DNA from: an uncultured Bacteroidales bacterium
Lineage (GTDB): Bacteria; Bacteroidota; Bacteroidia; Bacteroidales; P3
DNA length: 64,000 bases
Reading direction: 5' to 3'
Assembly: GCA_947168665.1 (NCBI GenBank)
Contig: CAMVMX010000006.1
Location: forward strand, 62,001 to 126,000
Shown: piece by piece, positions 45,664 through 53,628 of the stretch
Position numbering within the stretch: the first letter of the stretch is position 1
Layout of the letters: the number at the start of each line of letters is the position of its first letter
Notes under the pieces: generated by a model
Database searches by the model: none
What the model saw: only the letters and a program-made list of their open reading frames with translations
What the model was told of the DNA's origin: nothing
Translations under genes and position numbers: made by a program

Positions 45664-47502
45664 ATGGAATCAACATCTTTCCGCGCCCTTACCAGCCACG
45701 AGGTCGAGCAGTTGCAACAGTTGGGCAACCGCGCTGAAGACTGGTCGCTGGTGCAGGTGGCCGAAACCTGCAATGTCAATCTTGTCCGCAACAATGTATT
45801 CATGGGCCGAGTGTGGCTCGGAGCCATGGAACAGGGGTATGTGTCCGACGGTGACTTGCGGCTGCCGGAAGGGGTGTACAACAGCATGCTGTCCGAGACC
45901 ACGGTTGGCAGCCACTGCGCTGTGCACAATGTACACATGATCAGCGGTTACACTGTGGGCGACCATTGTCTGCTTTTCAACATCGATGAGATGACTGCCA
46001 CGGCTCCCGCCCTGGAGAATGAGTACCCCTGGATTGAGCCGATGAATGAGAACGGAGGCCGCCGCATACTGCCTTTCAGCGGCATGACGATAGGCGACGC
46101 ATATCTCTGGGCCAAGTATCGCGACCACGACAAGCTGGTGCAACGCTTAACAGAGATGACCCGCCGCCATTTGGCCACCCCCGAAGGCAGCTACGGCCAT
46201 GTGGGGAGCCATTGCATTGTCAAGAACACCCGCACGCTGCACAATGTGGCCATCCTCTCGGACGCGGAGACTCCCACCCGCATAGAAGATTGTGTAGTGC
46301 TGGCCGATGGCGTGGTGGGCTACGGTTGCACGTGCGAGTACGGCTGCATTGCCATGCGCTTTGTGCTGGGTGAGCACGTGCATCTGGAGTTCGGCGTGCG
46401 CCTCAACGACACGGTGGTGGGCGACAATTCGACTATTGCCCGTTGCGAGGTGGGCAACAACATCATCTTCCCCGCCCACGAGCAGCACCACAACAATTCG
46501 TTCCTGATAGCGTCGCTGGTGATGGGTCAGAGCAACCTGGCTGCAGGATGCACCGTGGGCTCCAACCACAACGGGCGCACGGCTGACAACGAGATAGTGG
46601 CCGGACGCGGCTTCTGGCCAGGTCTGTGTACCAGCCTGAAACATTCGTCGAGCTTTGCCTCCTACTGTTTGCTGGCCAAAGGGGCCTATCCCGCCGAGCT
46701 GAGCATCACACTGCCCTTTGCCTTGGTCAACAACAATGCCTCCAAGCATTGCCTGGAGGTGATGCCCGCCTATTGGTGGATGTACAACATGTATGCCCTG
46801 AACCGCAATATAACCAAGTTTGCCAAGCGCGACAAACGCAAGAAGAAAGCGCAGCATATTGTCTTCTCGCCCTTTGCCCCCGACACCGCCGAGGAGATCA
46901 TCAATGGCCGGATGCTGCTTAAATACTGGACCGAACAGGCCTACCAAAAGTTTGGGCCGGACAAGGAGCATGTCGAAGTGCTGGCCTATGGCATGGAAAA
47001 GGGCAAGCGTCCCGTGCGGGTGCTGAAGGCCGCACAGGGCTATAAGGCCTATGAGGAGATGCTCATCTACTATGCCATGAACACCCTCACCGATGACGGA
47101 AAACAGACCGCCCTGCCCGAAGCGACCTTGGCTGAAGGCGAGCGCGAACGCGAATGGGTCAACCTGGGCGGCCAGCTGGTGCCGCAACAGGAGCTGGACA
47201 GCCTCATCAACCAGATTGAGAAAGGCGAGGTGGAAAATTGGCAGCAGGTGCACGACCGCTACAATCAGTGGTGGGCAGACTATCCCGACATGTGCCGCCG
47301 CCATGCCTATCAGGTGCTTTGCCTTCTCGGCGAGTGCCACAAACTGGATGAAAACATGTGGCAGCAATATCTGCAGCGCTACACCAATATCCAGCACTAT
47401 GTGGCCGAGCAGGTGAAAGTGACCCGCCAGAAGGATGAGGAGAACCTCTTCCGCCGCATGACCTACCGCAACGAGGCCGAGATGAAGGCCGTGCTGGGAT
47501 AG
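45664..47502 (+). CDS. DUF4954-family left-handed beta-helix protein
   Basis: The protein has 612 residues. The N-terminal part (FRALTSHEVEQLQQLGN, then NVFMGRVWLG) matches DUF4954, a Bacteroidota family of unknown role. Hexapeptide-like turns run through residues about 60-380 (VGSHCAVHNVHMIS, VGSHCIVKNTRTLHN, VLADGVVGYGC, VGDNSTIARCEVGNNI), so most of the fold is a beta-helix as in sugar-nucleotide acyltransferases. The C-terminal 230 residues are helical. No promoter could be assigned with confidence. A single-gene unit bounded by terminators. Confidence 0.85.
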   Translation: MESTSFRALTSHEVEQLQQLGNRAEDWSLVQVAETCNVNLVRNNVFMGRVWLGAMEQGYVSDGDLRLPEGVYNSMLSETTVGSHCAVHNVHMISGYTVGDHCLLFNIDEMTATAPALENEYPWIEPMNENGGRRILPFSGMTIGDAYLWAKYRDHDKLVQRLTEMTRRHLATPEGSYGHVGSHCIVKNTRTLHNVAILSDAETPTRIEDCVVLADGVVGYGCTCEYGCIAMRFVLGEHVHLEFGVRLNDTVVGDNSTIARCEVGNNIIFPAHEQHHNNSFLIASLVMGQSNLAAGCTVGSNHNGRTADNEIVAGRGFWPGLCTSLKHSSSFASYCLLAKGAYPAELSITLPFALVNNNASKHCLEVMPAYWWMYNMYALNRNITKFAKRDKRKKKAQHIVFSPFAPDTAEEIINGRMLLKYWTEQAYQKFGPDKEHVEVLAYGMEKGKRPVRVLKAAQGYKAYEEMLIYYAMNTLTDDGKQTALPEATLAEGEREREWVNLGGQLVPQQELDSLINQIEKGEVENWQQVHDRYNQWWADYPDMCRRHAYQVLCLLGECHKLDENMWQQYLQRYTNIQHYVAEQVKVTRQKDEENLFRRMTYRNEAEMKAVLG

Positions 47503-47547
47503 CCGTTGCACCGTTGGCTGACCGAACACAGCCCAAAGTATGAAATA

Positions 47548-47580
47548 ACCCCCGGTAGTTTGACTAAAACTACCGGGGGT
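47548..47580 (+). terminator. Bidirectional terminator
   Basis: ACCCCCGGTAGTTT (47548-47561) pairs with AAACTACCGGGGGT (47567-47580), a perfect 14-bp stem with a 5-base loop, followed by GTTTC. It lies between the convergent DUF4954 gene and the frameshifted gene. Confidence 0.85.
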
Positions 47581-47583
47581 GTT

Positions 47584-48515
47584 TCAATAGGCTTTAGCCT
47601 CTAAATACACCACCTGACAGAAAGTGCTGTCCACAAAGCGGAACGGCAATCCGTATTGGGATATCCACTGGTTGTTATCCTCAACACTGAAAGAGTTCCA
47701 TACCTCGTGCGACACCGTCACCTTGCTTTTGTCGAATGAAATGATTTCCAAAGAGGGTCGTCGTGGTACCCATTGCGCTGCGACTCCCGGCAACAGGCAC
47801 AGGGCATCACAACAGGCCTGTCGGGGTACATGCGGTGGTACAACGCCACACGCTCTTCCAAATCATGGTCGCACAGGGGGTCGCGCCCACCGTTCAATCG
47901 CATCCCCAACACCATGGCGGGGTCGTGCAGCGGTGGCCGCCAGCCGTCGTAGATACAGAGGCGTGTGTGGTAGAGGAAATGCATGCCCGCAATGCGTTCC
48001 GTCATCGGGTTGCCGTCCGGCACTTGCCCCCGCTCATACGCCTTGCACGAGGCGTGGTAAAGCCATCCACTGCCAGAGGCAAACAGCACACATCCCAGCA
48101 CCCCGGCCAGATACCACACCCGTATATTCCGCTCCACAGGGTGCACGGCATTGCGCCATACCAGCAGCGCCAGAAACCACAACGGCACAGGCATCAGCAC
48201 TACCCACCCGCCAAGAAACAGGCACCAGTAGGCATACACGCCTGTGCTGATGCCGCACAGCAGCCCATTCACACCCCTCAACCGAGTGCGCTCCAACCAG
48301 GTGAAAGAGATTATATTAAGGAAACTGACCGTCTGCAACACGGCCGCCCACACCACGGGCCGACAAAAGCCCGCATTCGTCTGGCTGTTGCCCCATACGC
48401 AGAGTGCCACTAAAATCAAATTGACTACTGGCACCACCCTATACCAGAATGCGCCATCCCTCCGTCGGAAAAAAGCCTTTATTCTGCCCATCTTGTTCAT
48501 TTTTATATCCTCCAT
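47584..48515 (-). pseudogene. Membrane protein gene broken by a frameshift
   Basis: Frame one (47718-48515) encodes 265 residues with five or so membrane helices (VVPVVNLILVALCVWG; VYAYWCLFLGGWVVLMPVPL) followed by a soluble part (MHFLYHTRLCIYDGWRPPL, then YPDRPVVMPCACC). It then runs off in DDPLWKSFHSTKAR. A second minus frame takes over between 47793 and about 47718 and continues sensibly (SLEIISFDKSKVTVSHEVW to VYLEAKAY) to a stop at 47584, right next to the terminator. A -1 type shift would join them. I see no slippery heptamer, so a mutation or assembly error is more likely than programmed frameshifting. The family is not recognised. Confidence 0.6.
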
Positions 48516-48806
48516 AACGTACAGCGACCGTGGTTATTGCCCCCTCAGCTAAGGGTACTAAACTTTTAACATCATCGGCCCACTGGTCGCTCCGTCTGCC
48601 ACCACTTGCCAAACCACCGAATGAAAAACTGCCAAACTACCGAATGGATTTTTATTTTTCTTTGTATATCAGAAAAATATCGTATCTTTGCAAGTGGACA
48701 AAAATTGGTGAGAAAAATGGAACAAACTGAACACTCCCTAACGGCTGCCCAGAACCAACACAGCCAGTCAACAGGGGGTATGACGACAGCAGGTGACACG
48801 AGCGAT
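48516..48806 (+). other. Intergenic region with orphan promoter and small ORF
   Basis: The region contains a plus-strand promoter (48683-48690) with no recognised gene behind it. It also holds two 16-bp copies (15 of 16 identical) at 48608-48623 and 48631-48646, spaced 23 bases apart. Nothing else was identified. Confidence 0.5.
48683..48690 (+). promoter_or_regulatory. Orphan -7 element
   Basis: TATCTTTG on the plus strand, with TTTG at 48661-48664 as a possible -33 (18-base spacer). It points toward a 44-codon ORF and then into the antisense strand of tsaC. Confidence 0.55.
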
Positions 48807-48851
48807 TCAGCCCCGTATCACCGCGACCGTCCCGTCGGCCTCTACCTTTAA
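48717..48851 (+). CDS. Possible small protein downstream of an orphan promoter
   Basis: This 44-residue ORF (MEQTEHSLTAAQNQ...) begins 26 bases after the -7 element and overlaps the 3' end of tsaC on the opposite strand by 45 bases. It is hydrophilic with no motif or membrane helix. The case rests only on the promoter. It may instead be the start of an antisense RNA against tsaC or a remnant. Confidence 0.25.
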   Translation: MEQTEHSLTAAQNQHSQSTGGMTTAGDTSDSAPYHRDRPVGLYL

Positions 48852-49373
48852 TATGCGGCTGGCTCCCGTGGCGGGGTGGCGGAACTGCGGCGCATCGGGC
48901 AGGCAGAAATCCACCCGCCGCATTAAAGCCTCCTCAATGTCGGCATATCCCTGCGGCGAAGGCCTCCCGGAGAAGTTGGCCGACGTGCTGACCACAGGGC
49001 GGCCGAACCGCGACAGCAACGCCTGGCAGAAATCCATCCTCGGCACCCGCACCCCAACCGTCCCGTCGGCGGCCAGCAGATTGTCCGGCAAGGCCGCATC
49101 CACATAGCCGGCAGGCACCACCACCGTAGTGGGACGTCCACCGCCCAGCAGCAGCGCCCTCACCTCCTCCGGCAGCTCAGCCGAAAGCATAGCCTCCGAC
49201 ACCAGTATCAGCATCGACTTCGAATGGTCGCGCTCCTTGATGGCATAGATGCGTTCCACGGCCGAGGCATTGGTGGCGTCGCACCCTATGCCCCATATCG
49301 TGTCGGTGGGATAGAGCAGCGTCCCGCCGCCGCGCAAAGCTTCCAAAGCCTGTTCTATCATATCGTTTATCAT
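48807..49373 (-). CDS. tsaC: Threonylcarbamoyl-AMP synthase (Sua5/YrdC/YwlC family)
   Basis: This 188-residue enzyme makes threonylcarbamoyl-AMP from Thr, bicarbonate and ATP for t6A modification of tRNA. Family markers are GGGTLLYPTDTIWGIGC near the N-terminus, AIKERDHSKSM, and PVVSTSANFSGRPS. This is the short form without the Sua5 domain. The start is ATG 49373 (or 49361), both downstream of the promoter at 49398-49405. Both this promoter and the transporter promoter lie within 37 bases. Confidence 0.92.
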   Translation of the reverse strand: MINDMIEQALEALRGGGTLLYPTDTIWGIGCDATNASAVERIYAIKERDHSKSMLILVSEAMLSAELPEEVRALLLGGGRPTTVVVPAGYVDAALPDNLLAADGTVGVRVPRMDFCQALLSRFGRPVVSTSANFSGRPSPQGYADIEEALMRRVDFCLPDAPQFRHPATGASRILKVEADGTVAVIRG

Positions 49374-49397
49374 GAGAGAGTCCGTTAAAAATCTTTG

Positions 49398-49405
49398 CAA
49401 AGATA
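49398..49405 (-). promoter_or_regulatory. -7 element of tsaC
   Basis: TATCTTTG on the minus strand, 24 bases before the tsaC ATG. Confidence 0.7.
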
Positions 49406-49426
49406 CGATTTATTGAGATTTTTTTG

Positions 49427-49434
49427 TATCTTTG
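49427..49434 (+). promoter_or_regulatory. -7 element of the POT transporter gene
   Basis: TATCTTTG on the plus strand with a leader of about 65 bases before the ATG at 49504; divergent from tsaC. Confidence 0.7.
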
Positions 49435-49503
49435 CACGATAAAAATCAAAGTAAACGGACAACAATTAATTATTAAAATATTAATCATTAAAACGTTACA
49501 CTT

Positions 49504-51108
49504 ATGAAAGGACATCCAAAAGGTCTAATCGCAGCAGCGTTGAGTAATATGGGTGAACGCTTCGGCTACTATATTATGAACGCCGTGCTCGTGCTGTTCC
49601 TTTGCTCCAAATTCGGCCTGGCCGAGGAGAAGGCAACATTAATCTATTCCATATTCTATATGGGCATATACATCCTCAGTCTGGTGGGCGGCATCATAGC
49701 CGACCGCACCCAGAACTACAAGGGCACCATCCAGACCGGCCTGCTCATCATGGCCTCCGGCTACGTCATCCTGGCCATCCCCATCCTGGCCACCGCCGGC
49801 AACATCGTCTGGCTCCTGCCCCTCACCTGCGCTGCCCTGTTCCTCATCGCCTTCGGCAACGGCCTGTTCAAAGGCAACCTGCAAGCCATCGTAGGCCAGA
49901 TGTATGACGACTACGAAGTCGAAGCCGCCAAACAAGGCGAAGAAGCCCTCCGCATTGCCAAAGGCAAACGCGACAGCGGTTTCCAAATCTTCTACATGTT
50001 CATCAACGTTGGCGGTCTCATCGCCCCCTTCGTGGCCCCGTTGCTCCGCAGCTGGTGGTTAGGCCAGAACGGTTTTGAATACAACGCCGACCTGCCCGCC
50101 CTCTGCCATCAGTTCATCGCCACCGGCAGCGCCATGGGTGCCGAAGCCCTCACCAAAATGACCGAGCTCTTCGCCGCCATGCACGTCACCCTGCCCACCG
50201 ACACCGCCGCCGCACAGGAAATCTGCCAGAACTACCTCAACGTCTTCAACACCGGTGTCCACTACTCGTTCATCGCCTCCGTGGCCGCCATGCTCATCTC
50301 CCTCACCATCTTCCTCTGCACCAAGAAGAAATTCCCCACTCCCGCCAAGAAAGCCGCTCAAGAGAGCGTCCAGTATACCGCCGAAGAGAAACTCGCCATG
50401 GCCAAAGAGCTCAAACAGCGTCTCTATGCCATGTTTGCCGTGCTGATCATCGCCGTCTTCTTCTGGTGGTCGTTCCACCAGAACGGCACCTCCATGTCGC
50501 TCTTTGCCCGCGACTTCGTCATCACCTCCGCCATCCCGCCCGAGGTGTGGCAAGCCGTCAACCCCTTCTTCGTCATCCTGCTCACCTTCCCCATCATGTG
50601 GCTCTTTGAGGGTCTCACCCGTCGCGGCAAAGCCATCTCCACCCCCCGCAAGATAGCCATCGGCATGGGCATAGCGGGCTGCGCCTACCTCTTCCTGTCC
50701 ATCTTCTGCAACATCCAGGGCTATCCCTCGGGCACCGAGTTCCGCGCCCTTGACGCCACCACCGCCGCCGCACAGAAGGCAGCCCCCTGGGTGCTCATCG
50801 TCTACTACTTCGGCATGACCGTCGCCGAGCTCTTCATCAGCCCGCTGGGTCTGAGCTTCATCTCCAAGGTTGCGCCCAAGAACCTCCTCGGCCTCTGCCA
50901 GGGCCTGTGGCTCGGCGCCACCGCCGTGGGCAACGGCTTCCTCTGGATCGGCCCCGCCCTCTACAACAAGATTCCCATCTGGAAGTGCTGGCTCGTCTTC
51001 ATGGCCGTCTGCTTCCTTTCGATGATAGTGATGCTCTGCATGGTCAAATGGCTCGAAAAGGTCACCGGCGAACAGGCCGCCCTCGAAGCCGCCAAGAAGA
51101 ACGCCTAA
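49504..51108 (+). CDS. Proton-dependent oligopeptide transporter (POT/PTR family)
   Basis: This 534-residue MFS protein takes up di- and tripeptides with protons. The signature GERFGYYIMNAVLVLFL at residues 17-33 holds the E-R pair of the ExxER-type motif, and the second helix has GGIIADR. About 12-14 membrane helices can be traced, with a large cytoplasmic segment at about residues 135-160. Peptide uptake fits an amino-acid-fermenting lifestyle. It ends at a strong intrinsic terminator. Confidence 0.92.
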   Translation: MKGHPKGLIAAALSNMGERFGYYIMNAVLVLFLCSKFGLAEEKATLIYSIFYMGIYILSLVGGIIADRTQNYKGTIQTGLLIMASGYVILAIPILATAGNIVWLLPLTCAALFLIAFGNGLFKGNLQAIVGQMYDDYEVEAAKQGEEALRIAKGKRDSGFQIFYMFINVGGLIAPFVAPLLRSWWLGQNGFEYNADLPALCHQFIATGSAMGAEALTKMTELFAAMHVTLPTDTAAAQEICQNYLNVFNTGVHYSFIASVAAMLISLTIFLCTKKKFPTPAKKAAQESVQYTAEEKLAMAKELKQRLYAMFAVLIIAVFFWWSFHQNGTSMSLFARDFVITSAIPPEVWQAVNPFFVILLTFPIMWLFEGLTRRGKAISTPRKIAIGMGIAGCAYLFLSIFCNIQGYPSGTEFRALDATTAAAQKAAPWVLIVYYFGMTVAELFISPLGLSFISKVAPKNLLGLCQGLWLGATAVGNGFLWIGPALYNKIPIWKCWLVFMAVCFLSMIVMLCMVKWLEKVTGEQAALEAAKKNA

Positions 51109-51131
51109 GCGCGTTTGCGCCAGGCAATACT

Positions 51132-51169
51132 AAGCGGCCGGCCCCGAAGGGGCCGGCCGCTTGCTTTTT
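51132..51169 (+). terminator. Intrinsic terminator after the POT gene
   Basis: AAGCGGCCGGCCCC (51132-51145) pairs perfectly with GGGGCCGGCCGCTT (51149-51162) with a 3-base loop and a TTTTT tail. Confidence 0.9.
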
Positions 51170-51311
51170 CGCCCCGGACCCGCTCGCCATTGGTTCGTTC
51201 ACCCCCCGTTCAACGGCCCCTTCTGCCCTTCCCGGCGTTGGAATGCCCCGCCACAGCCGTACTCCGGGCGGACAGGGATCGGGCCTGGGGCGAATGCCCC
51301 CGCGCCGGCAC

Positions 51312-51338
51312 AAAAAAAAGCCCCCGCGCAGCGGGGGC
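51312..51338 (-). terminator. Intrinsic terminator of kal
   Basis: On the minus strand GCCCCCGC pairs with GCGGGGGC (51320-51327 and 51331-51338) and is followed by eight T residues (51312-51319 complement). It lies 25 bases past the kal stop codon. Confidence 0.9.
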
Positions 51339-51363
51339 AGAACATGGAGGCAGGTGAGGCTGT

Positions 51364-51756
51364 CTATTTATTGTAGCGCTGGCACTCTTTGGGGGTGACG
51401 CAGGTGCCGGTGGCGCGGGCCACGAGGATGCGCTCCTCGAGCACCTCGGCGGCGCTGGCGCTGATTTCGGGCAGGGTGCGGATCACCTTGTAGGCCTCGA
51501 ATTTCATCTTGCGGCTGGTGTTGCCGACGTGGGTTATCTCGCCATAAGCCTCGATGTAGTCGCCGGCATAGACGGGGGCTTTGAATTCGACCATGTCGTA
51601 GGCGCAGAAGAGACCTTCGTCGCCGTCCTGTTTGATGAGAAGTTCGGTGGCCACGTCGCCGAAGAGGTGGACCATGTGTGCGCCGTCGACGAGATTGCCG
51701 CCGTAGTGGGCGTCTTTTGCGCTCATGCGAACGCGGAGCATAGAAGTTACTGCCAT
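51364..51756 (-). CDS. kal: 3-aminobutyryl-CoA ammonia-lyase
   Basis: Kal removes ammonia from L-3-aminobutyryl-CoA to give crotonyl-CoA, a step of lysine fermentation. This 130-residue single hotdog-fold protein has the diagnostic [17 protein letters not shown], then [11 protein letters not shown] and [11 protein letters not shown]. The start is ATG 51756; an open frame extends upstream through the promoter and is not used. A 95-base leader follows the -7 element at 51858-51865. Confidence 0.9.
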   Translation of the reverse strand: MAVTSMLRVRMSAKDAHYGGNLVDGAHMVHLFGDVATELLIKQDGDEGLFCAYDMVEFKAPVYAGDYIEAYGEITHVGNTSRKMKFEAYKVIRTLPEISASAAEVLEERILVARATGTCVTPKECQRYNK

Positions 51757-51857
51757 TGTGTAGGTGTTTTGATTGTTTATAATTCTTTTGTTATTGCGTT
51801 GTGCTATTGGGTATTGCGGCGCGCAAGCGACCAAACCCAACCGCTGTTCAGTGTTTG

Positions 51858-51865
51858 CAAAGATA
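51858..51865 (-). promoter_or_regulatory. -7 element of kal
   Basis: TATCTTTG on the minus strand, about 100 bases upstream of the kal start codon. Confidence 0.65.
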
Positions 51866-52131
51866 CCAACTTTTTTCCATCCGTGCAAGGGGAGAGGGAT
51901 TTTTTCCCTCTTCCTTTGCTGGAAAAAAATCTTTAACCAGCCTTGTCTTTCTCTCAAAAAAGGTGCGTTTCTTATTGGAACTTATCACCTCGTAGAGGTG
52001 AGACTCTTCATAACACCTTACAAGCCGTAAGGCGCAGTGCGGTGATTGTCAGCAACAAGATGACTGCGTCCAGAAGGAACGCCACAACGAAAACAAATAA
52101 ATAGAGTCCACCAAAAGTAATAGAAAATAGA

Positions 52132-52188
52132 AATGTGTTATCGTGTGGAAATATGAGTAATAACTACTCATCTACACGATAACACATT
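52132..52188 (-). terminator. Long two-part hairpin after the second BspA-type gene
   Basis: A 15-bp perfect outer stem joins AATGTGTTATCGTGT (52132-52146) and ACACGATAACACATT (52174-52188). An inner 7-bp stem is ATGAGTA/TACTCAT (52153-52159 and 52165-52171). It lies 16 bases past the stop codon; there is no U-tract. Confidence 0.6.
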
Positions 52189-52203
52189 CGTATAATCCAA
52201 TAG

Positions 52204-53616
52204 TTACTGTCGCACAACAATGCGCCGTGCGGGAGCGTCGCCTATCTTGACGAGGTAGGCACCCGATGCAGGCACGTCGAGCATCACTTCCTGAGCCGTC
52301 TCGCGACGGGTAGCCAGCAACCGCCCCATCACATCATAGAGATAGACAGGGTATCCCTCAGCACCTTCCACCACTATCTGCCCATTGCGTTGATAAATCT
52401 TGGCGTTGAGCAGGGCAATGTTGCCGATACTCTCACCCTCCTGGATATAGATGGTGTCGTGGATATAGACGGTGTCGAAGATATAGTGGTTTAGGTAAAT
52501 AGTATCGTATATGTAATTGTTGATGAAGATGGTGTCGTGGAAATAGTGGTTTAGGTAAATGGTGTCGTATATGTAGTTGTTGACGAAGGTAGTGTCGTGG
52601 ATGTAGTGGTTCACATGCCTGACAATAGTGTCGTGAATATAGTTGTTAATGTAGGTTGTGTCGTGGACATAGACAGTATCATGTGGCAGTTCTCCGACCC
52701 CGAAGGCGGCGACAAAGTTCTGACTTGTGGTGGCAACGAAAGTCAGCGGGTTCTCCTGTGAGCCGTTGCTCCACCCAATAAAGCGTGACCCCCCAAAAGG
52801 GATAGCTGTCAGCGTCACCGTGTCACCTACAGTATATTCCCCACCACCCGTCACTCCGCCAAGAGTGAAGTCATTAGTTGTAACAGTGATAGTGGTACAT
52901 CCCTCAACAAAATGAGTAAAATTGCTCCAGTTGGCAGCACTCATATAACTCGACGCCGCCCCGCAAGGAACGGTGATAGGAATGTTCACAGGGAAGCCCG
53001 AGAAGGTGTTTGAATATATGGTAGGTGGGTAGCTCTTCATAGTAATAGAAGTCAGTCCAGTGCAGAAACGGAAGGCGTATCCACTAATTTCTGTGACAGA
53101 GTTGCCGATAGCAATAGAGGTTAAACCAGAACAGGCATTGAAAGCATAACCGCCAATATAGGTTACAGAATTAGGGATAGAGAGTGTGCCTGTTATTCCA
53201 AAACAATCGGAAAAGGCATAGCCAGAAATATATGCAACAGAGTTAGGGATGGAGAGTGAGTTTAACCCACTACATTGATAGAAGGCATAACCACCTATTT
53301 CAGTGACAGTATTGGGAATAGAAATGGAAGTTAGTTGATTACAATTATAAAAAGTATAGTCTCCAATGCCAGTGACAGCATATATTTGACCTCCATAGGA
53401 TACACTATCAGGAATAATAAGGGATCCTGTTGGTTGTGTGTAATGTAACCAAAAATAGTGACCATTGAGAGAGCCTGGATATGTCAGATATACCACACCA
53501 TCATAGATATTGTAGTACAAAGTCTGCCCTGACGGTGCAACAGCACTAAAGTCATAGGCATAGGCATTGTTGAATAAAGCACAAAGGAGGGAAAGAATCG
53601 ATAGTAAGCGTTTCAT
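52204..53616 (-). CDS. BspA-type leucine-rich T9SS protein with decapeptide-repeat linker
   Basis: The protein has 470 residues. The signal peptide ends near NAYA-YDFS. After it comes the same AYDFSAV-SGQTLYYNI block that begins the larger protein at 1692-6164, then five to six BspA-type repeats (residues about 75-215). One InlB B-repeat-like unit (about 240-305, with RFIGWSNGSQENP) follows. Residues about 312-391 are a repeat linker of ten-residue units (YIYDTIYLNH, YFHDTIFINN), rich in Asp-Thr, Tyr, Ile and Asn. A T9SS type A sorting domain ends the protein (VVEGAEGYPVYLYDVMGRLL to RRIVVRQ). It is a surface protein, probably adhesive. Confidence 0.9.
   Translation of the reverse strand: MKRLLSILSLLCALFNNAYAYDFSAVAPSGQTLYYNIYDGVVYLTYPGSLNGHYFWLHYTQPTGSLIIPDSVSYGGQIYAVTGIGDYTFYNCNQLTSISIPNTVTEIGGYAFYQCSGLNSLSIPNSVAYISGYAFSDCFGITGTLSIPNSVTYIGGYAFNACSGLTSIAIGNSVTEISGYAFRFCTGLTSITMKSYPPTIYSNTFSGFPVNIPITVPCGAASSYMSAANWSNFTHFVEGCTTITVTTNDFTLGGVTGGGEYTVGDTVTLTAIPFGGSRFIGWSNGSQENPLTFVATTSQNFVAAFGVGELPHDTVYVHDTTYINNYIHDTIVRHVNHYIHDTTFVNNYIYDTIYLNHYFHDTIFINNYIYDTIYLNHYIFDTVYIHDTIYIQEGESIGNIALLNAKIYQRNGQIVVEGAEGYPVYLYDVMGRLLATRRETAQEVMLDVPASGAYLVKIGDAPARRIVVRQ
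52442..52684 (-). repeat. 30-bp/60-bp tandem repeat encoding decapeptides
   Basis: Thirty-base units encode the YIxDTxYxNN decapeptides. Alternate units are closest to each other, giving a near-identical 60-bp period (for example the block containing GTGGTTTAGGTAAAT, which recurs 60 bases apart). The array is rich in Tyr, Asn and Asp-Thr codons. Confidence 0.75.
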
Positions 53617-53628
53617 TTCATTTTATTA

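Larger units (their letters stand above)
51757..52203 (-). other. Intergenic region between kal and the second BspA-type gene
   Basis: The region contains the kal leader, its -7 element, and the long hairpin 52132-52188. The stretch 51950-52130 shows no gene or other signal that I can identify. Confidence 0.5.

Noticed and set aside
47718-47793. Programmed -1 frameshift
   Set aside because: No X-XXY-YYZ heptamer or downstream pseudoknot was found; mutation or assembly error is simpler.
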